Positions 10,060 to 17,368 of a stretch of DNA of 17,368 bases are shown in pieces. The notes beneath the pieces were generated by a model, which was not told the DNA's origin, did not search any database, and saw only the letters and a program-made list of their open reading frames with translations. Origin of the DNA: Poronia punctata (taxonomy: Eukaryota > Ascomycota > Sordariomycetes > Xylariales > Xylariaceae); contig MU401894.1 of assembly GCA_022579005.1 (NCBI GenBank), positions 1 to 17,368 of the forward strand. The letters run 5' to 3'. Position 1 is the first letter of the stretch; every line of letters starts with the position of its first letter. Made by a program: the position numbers and the translations under genes.

Positions 10060-11040
10060 TTTAACTTTTTAAATAACTTAGCATATATTATATAAGTTAA
10101 CTTATTTTTTAACTATATATATGCTTATAAAATTTTATAATTCTTTTTTATATATTATACTTTTTAACTAAAAATAAGCTTAATATAAAAATAAGCTATT
10201 AGCTTATGTTTTTAATAGTTAGCAATTAAATAAGCAGCTTTTGCTTTTTTTAATTACTATGCTTTTAAATAATAAGCTTAAACTTTTTATATAGCATTAT
10301 TATTTTGCTTTTAACTTCTTATACTAAGTATATATTAAAAACTTAAATATTGCTATAAATTACTTTATTATACTTTATAAGTATAAATACGCTTTTAGCA
10401 GCTAGACTTTTAATTCTTTTTTATTAAATTTTTAGAATAAAAGTTTTAAAGTAGTAATTACGCTGTTTCTTTATAGTTATACTATAAGGTTATAGTTTAT
10501 TTTCTCTTAGCTATTAAAAAAACTTTGTATAAGGCATTTCTTTTTAGTTTGCTTTAGCATTATTGCTAAGTTTTTATTATAAGTTAGCTAATTTTAAAGT
10601 TTATAAAATTTATATTAACTTATTTTTAATAATATAGCTTAACCTAGGTATATTAAAACTGCATTAGTTTGTTAACTATATTAATAATAATGTTTTAGTT
10701 GTTAATTAATACAATTTTATATAGTTTAGTTTTTCTTTTTTTTTTAAACTATTACCTTGCTTTTTAATAAAAGTGATAATACGTTGTACGTTATAAGGCT
10801 ATTATAAGTATTTAACGCTTAAAAAATGTTTTCTTTTACTTTAATTATTTAAAGCTCTTTTATAGCTTTTTTAACTACTTTAACTTTTTATACAATATTA
10901 AAAAATAAAACAAAATTTATATTAAATTTTAAAGATGCACTAAAGATAAATAATGTTAATATAAGTTTATTAAGTTTAGCAATAGTGTTTAATGCTTTAA
11001 TTGCTTTTTAAAAGATATTTTTTTATACTACTTTATAGCT
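10060..11040 (-). pseudogene. Candidate - strand coding remnant, unidentified
   Basis: On the - strand one frame can be followed for about 310 codons in which the only stops are TAA and TAG, the kind made from CAA, CAG, CGA or TGG. Readable patches include ALxRTTYYHFYxKAR near 10760-10800, LKRNALYKVFLIAKRK near 10500-10550 and KKAKAAYLIANY near 10210-10250. The patches look like a basic, helix-rich protein. I do not recognise the family. In DNA this AT-rich, long readings of this kind are easy to over-interpret, and other frames are also rich in TAA and TAG. A transposon-encoded protein is the most likely source. The boundaries are only where my reading began and ended. Confidence 0.3.
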
Positions 11041-12315
11041 TTTTATACAAAATATTAAAAGCTTTATATAAAAAGCTATATACTTTTATAATTTTTTTAA
11101 TTCTTTAATATACTTTTACTAGTTTTGCAACATATAATACTTTTATAAGCTAAGCATTGTTATAAAGCTTTTTAAATATAAAGTTTATATTAAAATTATA
11201 AACAACATAAATAAAAGGTTTTTAGCATACATTTATTTAGCATTAGCAAAGTATATTTTATATATTATATATAAATAATAACTTTAAAAATCTAGCAACT
11301 AAAAATAATATGCTATTATTAATTATATATAGCACTAGCTTATTATTTAAGTATATAACGTTAATAATAACTTTATAATTAAAATTAAAATTATTATAAA
11401 TTTAAATTATAAAAATAATATTAGTAATAAACTTTTTAAATATTGTTTAAAGCTTTTATACTAATATTATTTTAGCTTATAAACTTAAGTAGATTATATA
11501 GCTTTTTTATATAAAAATAATTAAAACATTAGTAAAGTTAGCATAGCTTTAGCATTATAAAATATATAGCTATTTTAATAATTAAAATATAAAAGAATAA
11601 ATAGCTTTGTTTTTAAACAATAAAAGTTTTATATTTATTAAATTGTTTAATTTTGTTTTTAATATTGTTAAAGTAAGCTTTAAGCTTATATATGTTATAT
11701 AATAAAAGCAAAAAAAGTAGGTATTTTTAAAATACAAAACATTAACTTGCTAATAAGCGTTTAGATTTTTATAAACCTAATAAACTTTTTTTATTATACT
11801 TTTAAAGCATATTATTATACTATTTAAAGTTTAGTTAATTTTAGTTTTTAAGTATTTTTATATTAAAGCTTTAGCTTGCAAGTATTTAACTATTAATACT
11901 GTTACTATACTAGTATTTTATAAAAGATTTTAGTACTTATAAATATATTAATTTTTTTAAAAAAAGATTTTTTACTAACCTTACAAGTTTTACTACAAGC
12001 TAGTAAACATTTTTTTTATAATATAATAAACATAAGCAGCTTTTATTAAAAATTAAACAGCCTAGTTACTTTTTTTAAATTAAAATTATTAGCTATATTA
12101 TTATTATTATTTAATAGCTTTTTAACCTTTTTTTTTTATACTTTTAAATAAACGCGCTAATATTATTAGCAATAAGTATATTATAATCTTTATATGCTAT
12201 AATATATAAAATATAAGGCTTATTTCTTTTTAAAAAAAATAGTTATATAACTTGTAGTTTAGTTTTTTATATATAAAGCAGCGTTATATAAAACGCTAGT
12301 TAGACTATAATAATT

Positions 12316-12345
12316 AAAAAGTAAATATATAAAAAGTAAATATAA
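12316..12345 (+). repeat. 15-bp tandem repeat, two copies
   Basis: The unit aaaaagtaaatatat occurs at 12316-12330 and again at 12331-12345 with one change at the last base. It is a minor slippage-type duplication. Confidence 0.7.
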
Positions 12346-13137
12346 AAAAGGTAGATTTAATTTTTTCAAAGTATTTTTTATACGTTGCCTAAACAACTTT
12401 TAAGCTTAATTATAATTATACTTTTAGTTAATATAGTTAATATTAGGTAGTGTTTTATATATTAAGTACTAAGTTGTTTATTTATTAATAGCAACTTATA
12501 TTATAGCTTTTAAATTAAATATTAAAGCTTTGCTTATTATTTTTTAAATAATAAGCGCTAGCTTAAGCTTAATAACTTTAATATATGCTTATATAATAGT
12601 TATATATAAAAAAGTCTTTTTATTAAACTTTAGTTTTAATGCTTATTATATACGTTAAAGTTTATTAAATAATAGCTTAAGCGCTTTTAAGTTAAACTGT
12701 TTTAACTTTTTATTTTTAATTTATATAAAGGTTATTATAGTTTAATTAGTTTAATACTAATTATAATTAATAAAAATATTAAAATATATGTTAAGCGCAT
12801 TATATATTTTTTTTTATTTTTTTATTAGTTTAATATAATTAATATAGTATTGCTTTATATAAATTTAAAAAATTGTTTAAAAAATAGTATAATACTATAT
12901 TAAATAAAAACTAAGTCTTTTATATATAGTTATAAATATATATATTTTCTTAAAACAAAATCTTATATAGTTATTTTATATAATTTTAGTTTTTTTGCTA
13001 TATTTTATTAAATATTATAAAAGGCTTTAGCTTAAGTTGGTTTAAATAAACTAGCTTAAATAAAAATAAGTTAATAGTACTTTTATATACTGCTAGCATT
13101 AGTATTTAAAACGTTTTTATATAAGGGTTTTTTATAG

Positions 13138-13155
13138 TATACTTTTAAAAGTATA
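13138..13155. repeat. 18-bp perfect palindrome
   Basis: The sequence tatacttttaaaagtata reads the same on both strands. With so few G and C bases, palindromes of this size can arise by chance, and no function is implied. Confidence 0.7.
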
Positions 13156-13385
13156 TATTTTTTTTAAAAAGTGTTGCTAATAAATATTAGCTATTGCTAT
13201 ACTTTTAGCTATATAGCTATTATTATTAATAAAGTTTAGCGTTATTTAGCAAGTTTATTATATTAAGTACTAAGTGTTAATTTTGTTTTTTAATTAAAAA
13301 ACGTATTTTTTAAAGTTATATTTAATATAAAAAGTTTAGCTATTAGTAATATAATAAAGTAGGTATTTTTATATAAAAACAAGCT

Positions 13386-13505
13386 GCTAGTATAGCTATA
13401 AGCATAAGTGCTAGTGCAGCTGCAAATATAAGCTTTGCTATAACTATAAATACAAGTACAAATATAAGTATAAGTATAAAAATAAGTGCAAGTTTAGGTA
13501 TAGGT
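13386..13505 (+). repeat. Degenerate hexanucleotide repeat, about 20 units
   Basis: Twenty consecutive hexamers follow the loose pattern (A/G)(T/C)A-A/T-(A/G)(T/C), for example ataagt, acaagt, gctagt and gcaagt; the unit before it (13380-13385, caagct) also fits. Read on the + strand, each unit is a dipeptide, giving an alternating Ser/Asn with Ala/Thr/Ile stretch with no stop, then a taa and about 30 further codons with no other stop to about 13590. Units reading acaagt (Thr-Ser) probably represent the older form, with ata (Ile) derived by CA-to-TA change. It could be the remains of a Ser/Thr/Ala-rich protein region, or a microsatellite that never was coding. No flanking domain was recognised. 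Confidence 0.75.
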
Positions 13506-14515
13506 TAAATAAGAGTTAATAGTTATAAAATAACTAAATATAGTAGTATAACTAAAAATACTATTATAAATTATATAGTAGCTATAAATTAAATTCTTTT
13601 TTTTTAATTTTCTTATATATAAGTTTTTTTTAAAAGTAAATATAAAAACCTTTTTTTAAACTTAATTTTAAAGCTTTTTTAAAAAGTTATTTTTAACTAG
13701 CTTATAAATATTTTAGTTTTAACTTTTAAAGTTTACTTAATAATTATACGCAAACTTATTTATAAAAAATCTGCTGCTTTATATAAAGTTATATAAGCAT
13801 TTAGCTATATATATTATACCTATTTTTTTATTAAATAATTAATTAAGCTAAAAGCTTATATTAAAATAATTAAAGTTAACATAGTTTTTTTAAACTTTAA
13901 TATTAACGTTTAAACTTATAAAAATGTTTTTATATATAAAAATATAAGAACTTTTAGTACTGCTAGTAATATTTTTAGCAATATAGTCTTTTTAAACGTT
14001 TAAAAGCTAGCTTTTATTTTTTGCTATTATAGCAATTTTTAACAGATTATATTAACTATATCTAGCAAAGTAAAAAGTAAAAAACGGTGCTAAGATTAGC
14101 GTAGCTAGTATATATATTAAACATATAAAATTAATTAATATATATATGTAACTAGTTTATAAGTATATATTACTTAACTTTTATAGTTAAACAACATTTA
14201 TATTTATTTTAGTTATTTGTTAATTAAGCAGTTTAACTTATGCTTTAATTATAAGTGCTATAAAGTAAATTATGCTTGCTGCTTAATTAAGCAATAAATA
14301 AAATACGCTTTACGCTTTTTACTTTTTTAATATTATATACTTTTTATTTTAGCTTTATTTTTAACGTTATAATTATTAAATAACTTAAAAGTATTTTTAC
14401 TTAGTGCTACATAGCGCGTATACTTTATACTAAGTATATAAACCTCTTTTTTTATTAGTTATTATATATAACCTTATTATTAATAAACTTAAAATAATTA
14501 TAGCGCAATTTATAA
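13506..14515. other. AT-rich stretch, no gene identified
   Basis: Nothing beyond short AT-rich inverted motifs is recognisable. A patch at 14080-14110 keeps a few CG and GG bases. All frames are interrupted, and no repeat of the retrotransposon LTR is present. Confidence 0.5.
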
Positions 14516-14546
14516 AGCGCGCAGTTAATTTTTTAATTAACGCGCT
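14516..14546. repeat. Imperfect inverted repeat with CGCG arms
   Basis: The left arm agcgcg-cag-ttaatt (14516-14530) pairs with the right arm aattaacgcgct (14535-14546), with a three-base bulge and a four-T loop. The CGCG in both arms stands out in this AT-rich setting. A nearby agcgc lies at 14502-14506. The function is unknown, and it may be a worn terminal or internal repeat of a transposon. Confidence 0.65.
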
Positions 14547-15220
14547 ATATATATTATATTTTTTAAAATAAGCTTTGCTTATTTTTTTAGTATTAAATTA
14601 ATTATTACTTAATTTGCTAATATATATTAAACACATTTCTATTTTAGTAGTAACTATTTAATTATTTTGAAAGTAAACCTATTATTTATTATATACTTTT
14701 TATTTAAATTAAATAGTTTAAATATTATAATAAAGCTTTTTTAACTTTTATAGTACAAAAACAAACATATAAAAATAAAACTTAATTTTAAAATTAAATT
14801 AAAATATAATAAACTAAGTATAACTAATTAGATTTTTTTTTACTAGTATAGTAAATAAAGTAAGTATAAAAAATGTAGCTTAAAATAACTAGCACTTTTA
14901 GCTTTTATAATTACTTTTAGTTAACAGTTTTATAAAAATTTTTTAAAAAAAATATACTTAGTACTTTATTTAACTACTTATTATATAATTAAATTTTATT
15001 GCTTATACTTTATACCTTATTAAGTGCAAACTTTATACTCTTATTTTTAAAAAGTCTTTAAGTACTTTAAAACCTTATACTTAATTATATAGTGCTTATA
15101 CTTTAATTAAATATACTTTTATAAGTATTTTTAATTACGTTTATATATACTTAGCGCTTAAAGTACTTTATACTTTTTTTATATACTTATATTTTTTAAT
15201 TATTAAAAGTATTTTTTATT
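14547..15220. other. AT-rich stretch with recurring ctttatactt-like words
   Basis: No gene was recognised. Between about 15000 and 15175 short words such as tgcttatacttta (15000 and 15092 regions) and aagtacttta recur at irregular spacing. This suggests decayed local duplications, but no regular period could be set. Confidence 0.4.
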
Positions 15221-15252
15221 AAGTACTAATTTTTTAAATTAAATTAGTACTT
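15221..15252. repeat. Perfect 12-bp inverted repeat, 8-base loop
   Basis: The left arm aagtactaattt (15221-15232) is the exact reverse complement of aaattagtactt (15241-15252). It can form a hairpin. There is no evidence for a regulatory role. Confidence 0.75.
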
Positions 15253-17368
15253 TAACTACTAGTTACTATAGCTTAATTAAAAAATAGTTTATTTATTATT
15301 TATTTATTTTTGTTTATTTTTATACTGGCTATACTAGCTAATTATACGCTACTTTTTATAAGCATAAAAAGTAAACTTTTTTTTACTTATATTATAAGCT
15401 TTTTTTAACTTTTTACTTTTTAAATAACTTATATATATAAGCTATTTACTTTTTAACACTTTTATTATATGCATTTTACTAACTTTAAGCTTTTTTTACT
15501 TAAAGCTTTTATTTTTTTATATTTTTATAATTTTAGTAAGTATATATAGTAGTATTAAATAATAGCGTTTATATTTCTTTTTTATTTTTTTTTGTTTTAT
15601 TTAGCTTGCGCTATATTTTTTTTATATTAACTTATTTCTTTATTTTTATATATTTTGCTTTAATTTTAATTTTGCTTATTATATTACTTGTTGCTATTAT
15701 TTTGCTAATGCTTATATATGTACTACTACTGCTTTAGCTTATTAAGTAGCGTACTAAGTAAATATTATTTATTACTTTTAAAAAAAATTGCTTTTTAGTT
15801 TTAGTTTTATAAAGCTTTTAAATTTAAGTAAGTTATTTATATATATTTTTCATTACGTAATTATATTTACGCTTTTTTAATTTTTATATATTATATATAT
15901 AATTTTACTAAGTTTTTTATAAAACAAAAAGTATTATTACTTTTTCCTTTTATATTAATTACTTTATTACTTTTTTAGTTGCTGCTTTTACTTTTTTTAT
16001 TAGTTATTATATTGCCTTTTTTATTATATTTATAAGCTTTAATAAATTAAACTCTACTTTTAATAAAAGTATTATATAAGCTTTTATTTTTTTTATTTTT
16101 TAAAAAAATTTAAAATAACTTTTACTTTTTACGCCTTGCTTTGCTTTTTACTTTTTAAGTTTTAATATTGCTTTTAATTTTTATTTTTTAGTGTTTTTTA
16201 TACTTTTGCTTTTAGCTTATTACTAAATGCTTATTTTTAAATTTTTACTTAATAACTTTAATTTTGCTTTTATTTTAGTTACTGCTGCCTTTTTTTTTTA
16301 AGTGTTTATATTTAAAGTAGTTAATTTTTTAATTAAAGTTATTAAGCTGCTTATTATAATGCTAAAAAATATTTATACTTACTTTTTTAATATAAACCTC
16401 TTTTTTTTACTACTTTCTTTTAAGTTTTTAGCTTAATACTTTTATGCTTTTTAGCTTTAAAGCTTATTTTAAGTACTAATAACGCTTTTTTTTTTGCTAC
16501 TTATTTTATTATTATTTTATAAATTATATTACTAGTACTAAGCGCTTTTTTAATTATATTTACTATTTTTTTGCTACTTTTAATAGTTGCTATAAAGTTA
16601 GTATTAGTTATTTTAAAGTTATTAAAGCTAGTTTTTAAACTTATTATTTTATTATTAAAGTTATTATAGTTATAAACTAATATAAATACTTTTTATATAT
16701 ACTTTATTATTTTATACTAATTTAAATTATATAGTAAACTTAAATTATATAATTTTGTTTACTGCTTTTATAAAGCTTTATATTTTAAGCAAATTAAAAA
16801 ACTTTAAAATAATACTATAAATATTTTTTTATTATATATTTATTACGCTTACTAACTTTATATTAACATATTAATAAGCTTTGCGCTACTATTTGCTTTA
16901 TTTAATGTTTATTAAATTAAATTTTTAATAAAAATAGCAACATATTTAAAGATTTTTTAAAATAAGTAGTTAGTTTAAATGTTATTAGTTTAAAGTATTA
17001 GTAGCTAGTTTAGCTTTAAAAATTATTTAAAATTAAATAGTATTAGTATAACTTTTTTTTATTATATTTTTTTTATATTTTATAATATATTTACTATTTA
17101 GCTTATATATATTTACTAACTTGTTTTACTTTATATTTTATATTATATGCTTTTTATATATATTATATATATTTTAACTAAGTACTTTAATATATTATAA
17201 ATTAAATATTATATAAAAATATTTAAACATAGCACAAGAAAGCCTTTTAGTTAAACTATTTGCTAGCATATTTTTAGTTAAAATATACTTAACTTTAAAA
17301 GTTTTTTAAAAATATTTATATTAAACTTATATATTTTATATATTTATATATTATAATTAAGTGCTAAT
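15253..17368. other. Strongly T-rich stretch, possible - strand low-complexity remnant
   Basis: The + strand is T-rich here, most strongly at about 15350-16650, so the - strand is A-rich like the coding strand of the retrotransposon upstream. Read on the - strand at about 16100-16480, the codons are dominated by Lys with Ala, Leu and Ser (for example KKAAVTKIKAKLKLL). If many Lys were once Glu, this would be a charged helical protein. No domain, LTR or active-site motif was found. From about 16700 to the window end I see nothing but AT-rich sequence. Confidence 0.35.

Larger units (their letters stand above)
11041..13379. other. AT-rich stretch, no gene identified
   Basis: I can name no domain here. 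On the - strand around 12360-12600 a frame reads KALIFNLKAII and then INKxTTxYLIYKTLP, which faintly recalls the N-terminal helix-turn-helix of fungal pogo/Fot1 transposases. No DDE core, terminal inverted repeats or length fit was found to back this. It contains the 15-bp tandem repeat at 12316-12345 and the palindrome at 13138-13155, listed separately. Confidence 0.4.

Noticed and set aside
12150..12180. - strand reading ILIANNIS, similar to an A-D-D reverse transcriptase active site
   Set aside because: No other RT blocks could be found around it in any nearby frame, and gct-aat-aat is a likely chance word in AT-rich DNA.
12360..12600. Possible pogo/Fot1-type transposase N-terminus on the - strand
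   Set aside because: The resemblance is limited to a short helix-turn-helix-like patch; I found no DDE core, no terminal inverted repeats and no matching length.
1..17368. Mitochondrial or plasmid DNA as the source of the low GC content
   Set aside because: No intact mitochondrial gene, rRNA or tRNA is visible, and the transition-only LTR divergence with lost catalytic codons points to RIP-type mutation of nuclear transposons.
1..17368. tRNA genes, CRISPR arrays, or short intact ORFs
   Set aside because: No cloverleaf-like sequence with conserved T-loop bases, no regular spaced repeats, and no open frame with a recognisable product was seen.

Overview
This window is about 85% A+T. It looks like an AT-rich, transposon-filled block from a filamentous ascomycete genome that has been heavily mutated by repeat-induced point mutation (RIP) or a RIP-like C-to-T process. 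By eye there is no intact protein-coding gene: every frame on both strands is broken by TAA and TAG codons. Surviving C and G bases sit mostly after or before a purine or pyrimidine in the forms ACT, GCT, AGT and AGC.

The one element that can be reconstructed firmly is a complete but dead Ty3/gypsy LTR retrotransposon of the chromovirus type, on the + strand, at about 1191-7901 (about 6.7 kb). It has two 243-bp LTRs (1191-1433 and 7659-7901) that align without gaps. By hand count they differ at 32 sites, 31 of them transitions. Between them, in order, lie a gag/protease part that is hard to read (a possible zinc knuckle at about 2813), reverse transcriptase (about 4385-5075), RNase H (about 5311-5475), integrase (about 6080-6600) and a C-terminal chromodomain (about 7153-7311), then a short purine tract before the 3' LTR. 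The spacing of the catalytic codons is preserved (integrase DD35E exactly), yet all the catalytic Asp and Glu codons I could place now read Asn or Lys, as G-to-A change predicts.

Upstream flank (1-1190): AT-rich, no recognisable gene, with a small GC-retaining island near 1097-1117. Downstream flank (7902-17368): mostly T-rich on the + strand, which suggests that any old coding content is on the - strand. I could not name any element there. It holds a candidate - strand coding remnant (about 10060-11040), a degenerate hexanucleotide repeat that would encode a Ser/Thr/Ala-rich stretch (13386-13505), two short tandem duplications (9149-9224 and 12316-12345), and several hairpins.

The genes do not work together as a living system. 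The window records genome defence against a chromodomain retrotransposon. The most informative signals are the outer edges of the LTR pair, where mutation is lighter, and the sequence context of the surviving C and G bases.
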